A DNA stretch of 64,000 nucleotides. It comes from Cynocephalus volans (Eukaryota; Chordata; Mammalia; Dermoptera; Cynocephalidae). This document shows positions 10,726 to 24,103 of this stretch, piece after piece. Every line of letters starts with the position of its first letter. Within the stretch, counting starts at the first letter, position 1. The position numbers and the translations under genes are program-made. Under the pieces are notes generated by a model. It was not told the origin of the DNA, ran no database searches, and worked only from the letters and a program-made list of their open reading frames with translations. The DNA is taken from positions 47,858,907 to 47,922,906 of the forward strand of contig NC_084463.1 in assembly GCF_027409185.1 (NCBI RefSeq), in the 5' to 3' direction.

Positions 10726-10898
10726 TTTTTTTTTTTAAGATGACTGGTAAGGGGATCTTAACCCTTGACTTGCTGTTTGTCCTCAGCACCACGCTCTCCC
10801 AAGTGAGCTAACCGGCCATCCCTATATAGGGATCCGAAGCTGTGGCCTTGGTGTTATCAGCACCACACTCTCCCAAGTGAGCTACGGGCTGGCCCCAA
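10726..10898 (-). mobile_element. tRNA-derived SINE dimer
   Basis: Read on the minus strand: 'gggccagcccgtagctcact'-like left monomer, 'ggatccctatatagggatgg', a second 'ccggttagctcacttggg' monomer, 'aagatccccttaccagtcatct', and a T-run (A tail) at 10726. The two-monomer structure matches the other dimers in the window. Confidence 0.85.
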
Positions 10899-11715
10899 AT
10901 TTCTTAAATATTTTATAACCAAGTTTATGTCATTTGCAATCAATGACAGTCCTACTTCTTTTTCAATTTTCAGAATTTTGCTTATAATTCTTATGTAAGT
11001 TTTGCTGGCAAAATTTTTAATTCAATGTTAAATAGAATGGTAATAGTGGACATTCATCTTTTGTTCTCCAAGTTTGAGATAAATTAGAGCACAAGGGTTT
11101 CACCATTAAGTATAGCATTAGCTGTAAATTTTTTCTAGGTCCACTTTAGCAGGTATAGAAAGATCCCTTCTATTCCTAGTTTGCCAGCAGTTTTATAATA
11201 AATGGGTGTTGGATTTGGAAAATGTTTTTCTGTGTCTGTTGAGAGAATCTTTGCAATTTTTGTTTAACCTGTTAATATTCTGTATTGAATTAATTGATTT
11301 GGATGTTAAGTTGAAATTGCATCTGTAAAATAATCCCATTTGGTAATGGTGTATAATCATTTTTCCATGTTGATGAACTCAGTTTGCTAGTATTGATTGC
11401 AGATTTCTATATCTGCATTTATCAGGAATTTCCATTTATAGGGCTGGCCCTGTGGCTGACTTGGGAGAGTGCGGTGCTAGTAGCACGAAGGCCATGGATT
11501 CGGATCCTACATAGGGATGTCCAGTGCGCTCACTGGCTGAGCGTGGTGCAGACCACATGGTGCCAAGGGTTGCGATCCCCTTACCGATAAAAAAAATTTT
11601 TTTCATTTATATTATATTTTCATGTGATTTTTTGTCTACTTCTGATATCAAGGTAATTCTACTCTCATAAAATGAATCAAGAAGTGTTATCTAATCTTTT
11701 TGTGTGTGTTTGTGA
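10899..11715 (-). repeat. Old LINE-1 fragment, antisense
   Basis: Antisense L1 ORF2-type text, for example 'ttaaatagaatggtaatagtgga' and 'tattgaattaattgatttgg'. It is strongly decayed and split by the SINE at 11438-11597. Confidence 0.55.
11438..11597 (+). mobile_element. tRNA-derived SINE dimer
   Basis: 'gggctggccctgtggctgac', 'ggattcggatcctacatagg', a second monomer 'gcgctcactggctgagcgtgg', 'cgatccccttaccgataaaa' and an A tail. Inserted in the antisense L1 fragment. Confidence 0.85.
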
Positions 11716-12368
11716 CTAAAAAGGGTTCGTGGACAAAAGGCTTGAGCCAGTACCTCTGTGTTTAGGCATGCTTAGGCAGGTAAAACCCCCAGGTAGCCCT
11801 CCAGCCTGCCTTTACAGAAAGCAGGAGCTAACACCACCATGACCCAGGAGGCCCCACAACACTTCTGTGGAAGTCATCAACAACAGCCAGCACCACACTT
11901 TCTACCACAGCAAGCATGCTTGCCACCACAGTAACAGCCACTACCTCTGTGCAGGTGGCCTGCAGCATATTCAGCTGCACTGAGACAAGTAGAGTCACTA
12001 GAGGAGCCTGGAAAAGGAGAAGGAAGAATTCCTCCTCAAAGTCCACTCCAGAGTGATACAAAAAGAAACTGATCTTCCAGATGACCAGAAATCAATGTAA
12101 AGATACTAAATATATGGGAAAAAAGTAAATGTGACACTAGCAAAGAAAGAAAGTAATTCTCAAGTACTAAACCCTATAGAACAGGAAACCCTTGAAATGA
12201 CTAAAAAGGAATTTCTAGTAACTATCTTAAGGAAACTGAAAGAGATAAGACTCAGTTAGACAATGCAATGAAATGAGAAAAAGTATACAGAATATGAAGG
12301 AGGAAATTTAAAAATAAATTAATACTATAAAAAACAATGCAGCAGATCTCCTGCAAGTGAAAGACATA

Positions 12369-12378
12369 TTCAATAAAA

Positions 12379-12417
<39 letters not shown>

Positions 12418-12419
12418 AC
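12369..12419. repeat. (AAAT)n microsatellite
   Basis: About twelve AAAT/ATAA units in a row, within the LINE-1 ORF1 region. Confidence 0.9.
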
Positions 12420-14413
12420 CCACAAGCAATAGCTTAAGCAGCAGATTAGAGGAAGCAGAAGAAAGAACTTTTGATCTCCAAAATGATCTTTATTAAATAA
12501 CCCAGGAAGACAAAAAAAATTGGGACGGAGGGAGAAAGGAATTTTTTAAAAATGAAGGAGGTCTAAGAGAGCTAGCAGACAGCAGTAAGTGCACAAACAT
12601 CTGAATCATGGGTGCTCCAAAAAGGGAGGAGAAAAGTAAAGACATTGATAATCTATTCGATGAAATAATAGGGGGAACTTTCCAGGTATACCGAGAGACC
12701 ATTGCCTTCAGATTCAGGAAGCTCAAAGATGCCCAAACAGATTCAGTCCAAAAATATCCTCTACAAGACACATTATAGTCAAACTGGCAAAACTGAAAGA
12801 CAGAGAGAATCCTAAAAGCAGCAAGAGAAAAATATCAAGTCACTTATAAGCGAAGCCCCATCATAATAACAGCAGACTTCACAACTGAAACTCTACAGAT
12901 GAGAAGAAAATGGGATGACACATTCAAAATACAAAAACAAAAAAACCTGCCAGCCAAGAAAACTATAACCAGCAAGGCTATCCTTCAGAAATGACAGATA
13001 AATAGTGGTTTTTCCAGACAAAAACAAAACAAAACAAAACAAAAACTGCAAGAGTTTATCACCACATGACTAGCCCTGCAAGAAATTCTCAATGGAGTCC
13101 TGCATCTGGACTCTGAAAAATAATGATCCCTATTATGAATACACAAGAATGAACAAAACCCACTGGCAAAACACAAATGCAAATGAGAAAGAAAAAGGAA
13201 ACTAAGTCTTTCCACCTCAGAAAACCAACAAACATTGATGACTAACAATAAAAGGGGATGAAGGAAACAACATATATTTAAAACATCTAAATGAAATGTG
13301 ATCAAATGCTGGGTGTAAGACAATACCTCTCAATAATAACCCTAAGTGTAAATGAGTTAGTTAAACTCTCCAGTCAACAGACACAGACTGATGGATTGGA
13401 GAAAAACTAGATCCAACTATATGCTGTCTTCAAGATACTCACCTCTCCTGTAAAGATGCACACAGACTATTAGTGAAAGGATGAAAAGAGATATAGCATG
13501 CAAATGGAAACAAAAAAATGAGCAGGAGTAGCTATTCTCATATCACATGAAATAGGTTTTAAACAAAAACCATAAAAAGAGACAAAGAATGCCACTATAT
13601 AATGATAAAGGGATCTATTCAGTAAGAAGACATGACAATCACAAATATATATGCACCCAACACTGGAGAACCCAGATATATAAAGCAAACACTATCAGAC
13701 CTAAAGAAAGAGATAGTCCCAAGCATAATAATAGTGGGGCACCAAACAACACTTGCTCAGCATTGGACAGACCATCCAGGCAACAGATCAACAGATAAGA
13801 ATAGGATTTAAATTATGCTTTAGAACAATTGGACTTGGCAGAGAACTAAAGACCATATCATCCAACAACCACAGAACACACATTCTTATCAGCACATGCA
13901 ACATTCTCCAGGATACACCATGTATTAGGTCACACATCAAGTCTCAACAACTTTAAAAACTCAAAATCACCTCAACTATCTTTTCAGACCACAATGGATT
14001 AAAACTAGAAATTAATAACAAAAGAACCTCATAACACATACAGATACATTGAAATTAAATAACAGGCTTCTGAATGACCTATGAGCCCAAGAAGAAATTA
14101 AACAGGAAATCAAAAATTTCTAGAAAATAAGGAAAATAAAGAAAATCATATCAACATCTGTAGGTTTCAGCAAGAACAGTACTAAGAGGCAAGTTCATCA
14201 CAATAAATATTTACATTGATAAAATAGGAAGATTTCAAATAAACAATTTAATGCTACTCCTCAAAGAACTAGAAAAACAAGAATCATCCAATTCCAAAGT
14301 TAACAGATGGGAAGAAATAATTAAGATCAGAGCAGAAGTAAATGATATACAGACCCCCAAAATTATGCAACAGATTAATGAAACAAAATAGAAAAAGTAT
14401 TTGATAGGTTAAT

Positions 14414-14416
14414 AAA

Positions 14417-14499
<83 letters not shown>

Positions 14500-14545
14500 G
14501 AAAGAAGGAAAGAAGGAAAGAAGGAAAGAAAGAAGAGAAAAGACC
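14414..14545. repeat. (GAAA)n microsatellite with GGAAA variants
   Basis: About 20 GAAA units, then GGAAAGAA variants, inside LINE-1 ORF2. The long antisense S/F/L-rich ORF over it is an artefact of the repeat. Confidence 0.95.
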
Positions 14546-15744
14546 CAAATAACAAAAACAGAAATTAAAAAGGAGATATTACAACTGGTACCACAGAAAT
14601 GCAAATAATCATTAGACACTATTACATACAACTATACACCAACAAATTTGACAGCCTAAAAGAAATGGATAAATTTCTGGACACAGACAATCTGCCAAGA
14701 CAGAACCAAGAAGAAATAGAAAACCTGAACAAACTAGTAACAAGCAACAAGATTGAAGCAGTAATCAGCAGTTTCCCAACAAAGAAAAGCCCAGATCTGG
14801 ATGGCTTTACTGCTGAATTCTTCCAAACATTTAAAGATGAATTAATACCAATTGTCTTTAAACTATTCCAAAAAATTGAAACAGAGGCCACGCAACCAAA
14901 CACACACTATGAGGCCAGCATCACCTTATACCAAACCAAACAAAGGTACAATAAAAAAAAGAAAACTAAACATCAATATCTCTGATGAACATAGAGGCAC
15001 AAATCCTAAATAAATTACTAGCCATCAGAATACAGCAACACATCAAATAAATTATACACTGTGATCAAGAGGAATTCATCCCAGGGAGTCAAGGATGGTT
15101 CAACATATGCAAGTTAATAAATATGATACACCACATCAACTACTTCAAGGACAAAAAAAAAAAAAAACTGATTATCTCAATACTTAACAGATACAGAAAA
15201 AACATTCAACAAAATTCAACATCCCTTAATGACAAAGGCTCTCAGCAAATCAGGCATAAAGGAAAGTACCTCAACACAGTAAAAGCCATAGATGGCAAAC
15301 TCACTGCCATATCATCCTGATAAAAGCTTTCAGCTTTTTTTGAAACAGGAACAAGATAAGGATGCCCACTATCACCACTCCTACTTAAGACAGTATTGGA
15401 AGTACTAGTCAGAAAAATCAAGCAAAAGAAAGAAATGAAGGGCATCCAGATTAGAAAGGACAAATTCAAACTGCTCCTGTTTGCAGATGACATGATCCTA
15501 TACAGAGAAAAGTCTAAAGACCCTAACCAAAAAGTCTTAGAGCAGATTAACAATTTCGGTAATGTTGCAGGATACAAAATCAATGCCCGCAAATCAGTAG
15601 CATTTGTATTCTCCAATAATGAGTTAGCAAAAAATAGATATCTAGAAAGGAAGCCCATTTATAATAGTCACCAGAAAAAATAAAATACCTAGGAATCAAT
15701 TTAAACAAGGAGGTGAAAGATCTCTCCAACAAGAACTACAAATC

Positions 15745-18318
15745 GAATACCAGGGTTTCTAGTCAAGATGGCAGAATAAACGGTTCCCAGCGTCACTCTC
15801 TCCCACAAATCAACCAATTTACAACTGTAAAAATGTAACATCAGCCAAGCTGGGGCTGCTGGAGCACAGGGAAAGAGGAGGAGAGAGACCTATGGAGTTC
15901 ATGAAGGAGGGAGAAACTACAATGAGAGAAAGAAAAAGCTGCTCTGAGAGTTTCTGGCTGCAGCTGCTTTAAGGCTGGGGCTGCTGAGCACACAGAGCAG
16001 AAGCCTGCAGAAGCCACAGCTGTGCACTTCAGATTGTGTTACTTGGAGGCGGCAGGAGAGAAGAGGGCCTCGGCAACCCCCAGGAAAACAAGACCACTAA
16101 TAGATTTCCCATGGACCCATGCAGGAGCGAGGAACCAGAACAACCAGAAAAAGGGAGCCCCTCAGAGGCTGGTGAGTCATTGCAAGGGACAGCACCAGGC
16201 CGGTCCCGTGGGAAGTGTTTGTAGCACAGTCGTTGGGAGAGACATGCCCACCAGGAGAACACTGAGACACAGCAAGGACAGCCGATCTGCCCCCCAATCA
16301 GCACAGGACCACTCAGAGGAGACTGGTCAGGAATGCAGAATTGCATGAGATGCAGTTTGATGAAAAACTCAGGCCCAAATCATAGATTCTACAGAACACA
16401 GATCCACTGGGTCTCTGGAGAGCTGGAAGTACCTATAAGGTCAACCATTAAACCCTGAGCTGCACAAAAAGCCTTCCCTAGGGAAACAGCAGCAAAGCAG
16501 CAATTTAAACAACCACACACTCAAATACTGGTTCCCACAGGAAGTTCCCCCATATTAGAAGCAAAGGACAAAAAATTAGTTCTGGCCTGGGCACACCACC
16601 AGAACCTTGGGGCCTGCCTGGGAACCAGAGGCTTGGATCTGCCGACTGGACCCCACTCCCACTTCCAGGCAAACTGTGTCAGTGCCTCGGGGCCAGCATG
16701 GGGACCCAAGCCATGGAGAAGGGGACTGGACCCTCCTCCCACAACCAAGCACACCATGCCAGCACCTCCGAGCCCACCAGGGGACCCAAGGTATGGAGAA
16801 GGGGACCGGACCTCTCTCCCATAACCAGGCACACCTAGCCAGCACCTTGGGTACTTCCCAGGGATGCAAGGTATGGAGCCAGGGACCAGACCCTCCTCCC
16901 ACAACCAGGCCCAACATGCCAGCACCTTGGGGCCTGCCGAGGGACCCAGTGCTTGGAGAAGGGGACTGGACCTCTGTCCCACAACCATGCACACCAAGCC
17001 AGTGTCTCGAGGCCTGCCAGGGGCCTGGGGCATGGAGAAGGGGACCGAAACACCCTCCTACAACCAGGCACACCATGCCAGCACCTTGGAGCCCACCTAG
17101 GGACCCAGGGAATGGAGAAGGGGACCGGACTTCTCTCACACAACCAGGCACACCAAGCCAGTGTCTCGAGGCCTACCCAGGGTTCTGAAGCATGGAGAAG
17201 GGGACCGGACCTCTCTCCCACAGCCAGGCACACCATGCCAGTGCCTCGGGGCCCACCCAGAGACCCAAGGCATGGAGAAGGGGACCGGACCTCTTTCCCA
17301 CAACCAGGCACACTGTGCCAGCACCTTGGGGCCCGCCCAGGGTCCTGAGGCATGGAGAAGGGGACCAGACCACTCTCCCACAACCAGGCACACCAGTATA
17401 GTGCCTCAGGGCCTGCCCAGTGACCTGAGGCAAGCAGAAGGGGACCAGACCTCTCCCCCACAACCAGGCACACTGTGCCAACACCCAGGGGCCCACCCGG
17501 AGTCCTGAAGCATGGAGAAGGGGACTGGATCTCTCTCCCACAACCAGGCACACTGTGCCAGCACCTTGGGGCTTTCCCAGGGACCCAAGGCATGGAGAAG
17601 GGGACCGGACCTCTCTCCCACAACCGGACACACCATGCCAGCACCTCAGGGCCTGCCCAGGGACCCAAGGCATGGAGAAGGGGACTGGACACACCTCCCA
17701 CAACCTGGCACAAGGCACCAGTGACTTGGGGCCTGTCCACAGACCAGAGACATGGAGAAGGGAACCAGACACACTCCACAACCAGTCATACCGCCAGTGC
17801 CAACGAGCATACCAGAAACGGCACCTCCCTGTAGGTGGCCCACTGCAGCCTCCACAATAACCATGGCTGCTGCAAAAGTGACTAGACATCACAAGCACCA
17901 CACAAATGGTCCACCAACCACTGGAGTGCATTCGCACAAGGAGAGTCACCAGCAGAGTCAAAGAAAAGAAGAGGATGTCTCTCTCCACAAAGCCCATTTC
18001 AGAGTGACAGAAGCAGCATCTGCTCTATGATAATATTGGGGGACCCAATCACATCTCTCAGCATTGGACATATCATCTAGGCAACAAATTAACAGAATAA
18101 CCATGATTCTTTCAGAAGGAGAGAAGAAATCTAGGGTAATTAGAGGGGGGAGGGGGAGGGAATGGGGGATGGGGAGAGATTGGACAAGGGGCATAAAGAT
18201 TAATTAGGATTTGTAACAATACGTATGCTAGTAATATTGATTTGATCAACATATCTCAATGTTCAACCCCCAAAATATAATCGATTTTGATTCAATAAAT
18301 AAAATAAATTTTTAAAAA
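15745..18318 (+). mobile_element. Non-autonomous, internally deleted LINE-1 with ~80-bp VNTR (copy 1)
   Basis: Flanked by the 14-bp direct repeat 'aagaactacaaatc' (15731-15744 and 18319-18332), a target-site duplication inside the host L1 ORF2. Order: L1-type 5'UTR start ('agtcaagatggcagaata'), 5'UTR body, VNTR (16600-17780), distal 5'UTR ending 'cagagtgacagaagcag' like the host L1 at 12050, then about 70 bp of ORF2 endonuclease text ('cagcattggacatatcatc'). It then jumps to a G-rich 3'UTR ('gggggagggggaggg') and an A-rich tail. ORF1 and almost all of ORF2 are missing, so it must move in trans. A second copy at 47446-49061 has the same junctions, so this is a family. Confidence 0.85.
16600..17780 (+). 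repeat. VNTR of the deleted LINE-1, ~14-15 units of ~80 bp
   Basis: Each unit carries 'catggagaaggggaccgga', 'cccacaaccaggcacacc' and 'ccagcaccttggggcc' variants. Unit starts recur about every 79-80 bp (for example 16954, 17032, 17111, 17190, 17270, 17350). Because 80 is not a multiple of 3, the long ORFs over it on both strands (up to 314 codons on the minus strand) rotate frame and are not credible proteins. Confidence 0.9.
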
Positions 18319-20045
18319 AAGAACTACAAATCACTCCTGAATGAAATTAAAGAAGACACAGAAAGGTGGAAAGACATTCCATGCTCTTGAATTGGAAGAA
18401 CCAACATTGCGAAAATGTCCATGCTCCCCCAAATAATTTACAGATTGAATATAATCACCATCAGAATACCAAAGGCATTCTTCACAGAAATAGAAGAGGC
18501 AATCCTAACACTTATATGGAACAATAAACACTCTGAATAGCCAAAGCAATCCTGAGCAAAACATAAACAAATAAATAAATATAGCTGGAGGCATAACATT
18601 ACTTGACTTCAAATTATACTACAAAGCTACAGTAACCAAAACAGCATGGTACTGGCACAAAAATAAGAACTCCGACCAATGAAACAGAATAGAGACTCCA
18701 GAAATCAACCAACCTACTTACAGCCATGTGATCTCTGGCAGAAGTAACAAGAACATACATTGGGGGAAAAACTGCATCTCCAGTAAATGGTGCTGGAAAA
18801 ATTGGACATTCATATGCAGAAGAATGAAACGAGACTTTCACCTCTCACCACCTACCAAAATCAACTCAAAATGGATTAAAGACATAAGACCTGAAACTAT
18901 AAACCTCTTAGAAAAAAACACAGGGGAAACACTTCAGAAAGTAAGACTAAGCAAAGACTTTATGAAGAAGACCTCCAAAGCACAAGCAACAAAAGAAGAA
19001 AATAAATAAGTGGGATTATATCAAACTAAAAAGCTTCTGTACAGAAAGGAAACAATCAACAGAGTGAAAAGACAACCTACAGAATGGGAGAAAATATTTT
19101 CAAACTATATATCCAAAAAGGGATTAACATCCAGAATATACAAGAAGCTCAAACAACTACATAGTAATATATATATACATTCCAATTAAAAAATGGGCAA
19201 AAAAGATGAATACTCATTTTTCAAAGGAAGACATACAAATGGTCAACAGGTACTTGAAAAAATGCACAACATTATTAATCATCGGGGAAATGGAAGTCAA
19301 AAGCACTTTGAGGTATCATCTCATGCCAGTTGGAATGACTATAATGAAAAAGACTGAGTGACAAATGCTGGCTAGGATGCAGATAAAGGGGAACACTTCT
19401 ACACTGTTGGTGGGATTGTATATTAGTGTAGCCACTATGGAAAACAATATGGAGGTTTCTCAAACAACTGGACATAGATCTACCACACATTCCAGCAATC
19501 CCACTTCTGGGCTTATACCCAAAGTAATGGAAATCATCATGTTGAAGGGATACCCGCACTCACATGTTCATCACAGCTCTATGTACAATAGCCAAGATAT
19601 GTAATGAACGTCCATTGGTGGATGACTGGGTAAGGAAAATATGGTATATGTATACAATGGAATACTACTCAGCCATAAAAAGAATGAAATTCTTCCATTC
19701 ACAGCAACATGTAGGAGCTTGGAGAAAATTATGTTAATGGAAACAAGCCAAGCACAGAGAGAAAAATACCACATGTCTTCACTCATAAGTGGGAGCTAAG
19801 ATAGAAAGAAGGACGGGAATAAGACCACAGTGGTGTGTCGGACTTGTACAGGTAGACAACAGATCTAGCATTGCTAGGGTTGCGGGGAAGGGAGAAGGTG
19901 ACACGGGGAATAATTGCAATTGGAAGAGGTGAGCATGCTGATGGCATTAATCTGATCACCACACCTTGCACAGGTGCTGACGGTCAGCTGTGTGCCCCAT
20001 GATATGTACAATCTATAAACATTAAAAACATAATAATAAAGAAGC
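18319..20045 (+). mobile_element. LINE-1, 3' part (end of ORF2 and 3'UTR), sense
   Basis: Continues the host L1 after the inserted element: C-terminal ORF2 text ('gatctctggcagaagtaac', 'ggtgctggaaaaattggaca', 'gtacaatagccaagatatg'), then the 3'UTR ('cactcataagtgggagctaag') and a weak A-rich end near 20040. Several stops interrupt ORF2. Confidence 0.85.
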
Positions 20046-20639
20046 CTACGTTGACCTTCCAGGGAATACTCTTATGAAACACAGTGTAAAAGAAAATAGG
20101 TGAAATTCAGTTTATGCCTTTTTTTGTTTCTTGTCAGCTTGACCTCCAAATAAAATGTTCCAAAACTAAGGGGATAAAGTGGTTTGTGAAGAATTGGCAT
20201 TCCTTACTACATGTGGTACAATCTATCAGTTAAGATATTTAGTTTAACCTTTTCTCTGTGGAAAGATTTAAATTTCTTTATTTTTTACACTTTTTAAAAA
20301 ACAAATTGCCTCGGTGAGTTGATTTGCGCTTACCGTGTACATCTAAACTTATTGGAATCAGCTACAGATTTATACTAACTTAATTCCAGTAATATATTGC
20401 AGCATTATTCCTACATAGCTCTTCATCTTTCTACAGATAGCTTTATATCCCTACATAGCTCAATACCCTTCTCTATATACCTTTTAGGTATTATTCTTAT
20501 ACGTGTTAAGTCCATAAACATACAAATACAACAATAATTATAATAATTATCGAAACCAGGCAGGTACTCTCTCCTCAATAAAGCCTTTCAAAAATTTGTA
20601 TAAAGTTGTGCTGTGACTTTTGTCCCCCAAATTAAAATG
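20046..20639. other. Unassigned stretch
   Basis: AT-rich DNA without a recognised gene. 'ctacatagct' occurs twice near 20413 and 20451, too little to call a repeat. Confidence 0.3.
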
Positions 20640-21225
20640 ATTAAAATCTTGGAACTGGAGTTTCTGATTAAGGAGTTAAAACTCACAACTAGAATTGAAG
20701 AAAGAAGTACAAAGAAGGCAGCTGGGCAGGACGGAATGTTACCTATGATACAGGAAGGACCATAAAACAGTCAGTAATTTCCTGGGTTAAAACACATCAT
20801 CTTGACAAATATCATTAAAATGTCTTTAAGGAACAGAACCTAGAATTTTTGCAGCCCTAGGAATGCACTAGTTGGAGACGGAGTGTCAAGAACCCAGATT
20901 GGTAGGAGCGGGGTGAGTGACAAGCATAGACCAAAGTTTGCTTCTTTATTCTTGGAGATTTTGTTTCATTGCCCTCAAAGACTCAGCAAATCAGAAATGT
21001 TCACTGGCTACCTGCACAGCCCCCATCTTAACACCCAATATTTTCCTTTGAAATTCTTTGCTTGCAAGACATTGGGGAGATCAGAATTTTTTTCACCATT
21101 AGCTGTCTGACTTTTATTACTTGGCCTTGTAATTAAAGCCTAATTTCTGTCACTGAAACCAAGTGTTGGTGTCTTGATTTAGCTGCACTTGGGTGAGTAA
21201 TCCCAGGTTTGGTTTGGTAACATTT
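20640..21225 (+). repeat. Possible ERV LTR, sense
   Basis: A polyadenylation-like 'aattaaagcc' at about 21131 is followed by a GT/T-rich stretch and the terminus 'ggtttggtttggtaaca'. This is the layout of an LTR 3' end. Family not recognised. Confidence 0.4.
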
Positions 21226-21649
21226 TTATATTATACAATTTTATTTCTTTTGAATAAGCTGGGAGAAGAAAAGATAAGTATATATGTCATAATTTTGTTT
21301 TATTAACTTTTCAATTTATAATTTATGATTATCTCTCTTTGACTTATAGATTTGAATTATCACCTGGAGTCATTTTGGCAACCCAATACTGCTTTGCTCC
21401 CATTGGCCTCCTTTGTACTCTTATTGGCAAATATATTGCATTCCTATATATTGCAGGACGAACAATACATTGTATTTATACAATTTTATACAATTGACTT
21501 CTTAATCAGTTAAGAAAAGAAAGTAGAAAAATGTGCATTTATACTGCTTTTTATATTTTCATATTTACCTTTATTGGTGTCCTGTGCTTTTTGTGTGTGA
21601 ATTTGAATAGTATCTAGGGTCACTTGCTTCCAAGCTAAAAAACATTTTT

Positions 21650-24103
21650 TAAATTAATTTATTTTTTAATTTGATTTATCATTATACAATGTAGTTGATT
21701 TTTGTGTCCCTTTACCAATTCCTCTTTTGCCCCTCCATCTTTCCATTCCCACCCATCAACATCATATCTGTTTACTTGTATAAATTCAAGGAATATTTGT
21801 GATTGTTGTGTCTTCTTCCCTGTTCCCCTGTTCGTTTGTATATTTATTTATTTATTTATTTTTAGCTTCCACAAATAAGTGAGAGCATGTGGTATTTCTC
21901 TTCCTGTACCTAACTTATTTCACTTAATATAATTTTTTCTAAGTCCATCCATGTTGCTGTGAATGGTAGTACTTCATTCTTTTTTATAGCAGAATGGTAT
22001 TCCATTGTGTAGATATACCACAGTTTCCTTATCCACTTATGTGATGATGGATATTTGGGCTGGTTCCAACTCTTGGCTATTGTAAATAGCACTGCAATAA
22101 ACATGAGAGTACTGGTATACCTTTGACATGATGATTTCCATAACTCTGGGTATATTCCCAGCAGTGGAATAGCTGGGTCATATGGTAGATCTATCTGTAA
22201 TTGTTTGAGGAACCTCCAAACCACTTTCCATAAAGGCTGCACCATTTTGCAGTCCCATCAACAGTGTATGAGGGTTCCTTTTTCTCTTCCACCTTGACAG
22301 CATTTACCATTCTCAGTCTTTTCGGTATTAACCACCGTAAATGGAGAGAGATGGTGTCTCAGTGTGGTTTTGATTTGCATTTCCCAAATGCTGAGTAATA
22401 TTGAGCATTTTTTCATATGTCTGTTGGCCATTCATATATCTTCCTTTGAGAAATGCCTATTCAGCTCCTTTGCCCATTTTATAATTGGGTTACTTGTTTT
22501 TCTGCTATAAAGCTGTTTAACTTCCTTGTATATTCTGGATATTAATCCATTGTCAGATATAACTTTGCAGATATATACTCCACTCTGTTGGTTGTCTTTT
22601 CACTCTCTTAATTGTTTCTTTTACTGTGCAGAAGCTTTTTAGCTTGATATAATCCCATTTGTTTATTTTTCCTTTGGTTGCCCATGCTTTGGGGGTCATA
22701 TTCACAAAGTCTGTACCCAATCCTACTTCCTGAGGTGTTTCCCCTATGTTTTCTTAAAGGACTTTTATTGTTTCTGGGTGTATATTTAATTTTTTAATCC
22801 ATTTTGAGTTGATTTTGGTATATGGTGAGAAGTACAGGTCTAGTTTCATTCTCCTGCATATGGATATCCAGTTATCCCAGCACCGTTTGCTGAAGAGGCA
22901 GTCTCTTCCCCAGTGTGTAGACTTGGTGCCTTGTCAAAGATCAGATGGCTGAAGGTGTATGGGTTGATTTCTGGATTATTTATTCTATTCCATTGATACC
23001 TGTGTCTGCTTTTGTGCCAGTACCATGCTTTTTTGGTTATTATAGCTTTTTAGTATAGTTTAAAGTCAGTTAGTGATATGCCTCCAGCTTTAGTTTTTTC
23101 ACTCAGAATTGCTTAGGCTATTCATGGTCTTTTGTCATTCCATGTAAATTTAGGAGAGTTTTTTTACATTTCAGAGAAAAAAATGTCATTGGAATCTTGA
23201 TGGGTATTGTATTGAATCTGTAGATCACTTTGGGAAGTATGGACATTTTCACAATGTTAATTCTTCCAGTCCAAGTGTATGGGATATCTTTCCATCTTCT
23301 TGTGTCCTCTTTAATTTTTCTCACCAATGATTTGTAGTTCTCCTCACAGAGATTTTTCACATCCTTGGTTAACTTAATTCCTAAATATTTTATTTTTTTG
23401 GTGGCTATTATAAATGGGCAATCTTTCTCAATTTCTTTTTCTGTATGTTCACTGTTGGAGTATAGAAATGCTACTGATTTTTGTGTGTTGACTTTGTGTG
23501 CTGCAACTTTGTTGAAATCATTTATCAATACTAAGAGGATTTTTGTAGAAACTTTATGCTGTCGGACATATAGGATCATATCATCCACAAACAGGGACAG
23601 TTTGACTTCATCTTTTCCAATTGGATGCTATTTACTTCCTTTTCTTCTCTGATTGCTCTGGCTAGTACTTCCAACAGTATGTTGAATAGGAGTGGTGAGA
23701 GTGAGCATCCTTGTCTAGTTCCTGTTGATATTGGCAGTGGTCTTATTATACATGGCTTTAATTATGTTGAGATTCTTTCTGTCTATACCTAACTTGTCGA
23801 GAGTCTTTATCATGAACAAATGTTGAATTTTCTCAAATGCTTTTTCAGCATCTATAGAGATGATCATATGGTCTTTGTCTTTGATTTTATTGATGTGGTG
23901 TATCACATTTATTGAATTACGTATGTTAAACCAACCTTGCAACCCTGGGATGAATCCCACTTGAACATGGTGTATAATTTTGTGTATGTGTTGCTGTTTT
24001 CTGTTAGCTAATACTTTATGGGGGATTTTTGCATCTATATTCTTCAAAAATATGGGCCTGTAGTTTTCTTTTTTTGTTGTATCTTTGTATATGTTGCAGC
24101 CTC
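21650..24103 (-). mobile_element. LINE-1, 3' half, antisense
   Basis: Minus strand gives ORF2 reverse-transcriptase (MDDMILY near 23588) through the ORF2 C-terminus ('aatggaataccattctgcta'), then the 3'UTR with (ATAA)n at 21840-21860 and its end near 21650. ORF2 is broken into pieces. Its 5' truncated end meets the sense L1 at about 24100. Confidence 0.85.

Larger units (their letters stand above)
11716..15744 (+). mobile_element. LINE-1, 5' part (5'UTR, decayed ORF1 and ORF2), sense
   Basis: About 11716-12060 resembles the distal L1 5'UTR ('gagtcactag...tccactccagagtgatac'). 12140-13050 matches ORF1 and its C-terminal domain ('cattatagtcaaactggcaaaa'). ORF2 follows: endonuclease region near 13740-14000 and reverse transcriptase with FADDM at about 15480. 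Frameshifts and stops throughout show it is dead. It resumes at 18319 after an insertion. Confidence 0.8.

Noticed and set aside
12369-12419. Tandem repeats resembling a CRISPR array
   Set aside because: Simple AAAT repeats with no spacers; the genome is mammalian. No CRISPR structure anywhere in the window.
14284-14631. ORF with long SFFLSFFLSFF runs
   Set aside because: Translation of a (GAAA)n microsatellite inside a dead LINE-1.
16835-17997. Long minus-strand ORFs (314 and 274 codons) rich in 'CAWLWERGPVPFSMPW'-type repeats
   Set aside because: They lie over the ~80-bp VNTR of a retroelement. The unit length is not divisible by three, all frames are fairly open, and no start context or domain supports a protein.
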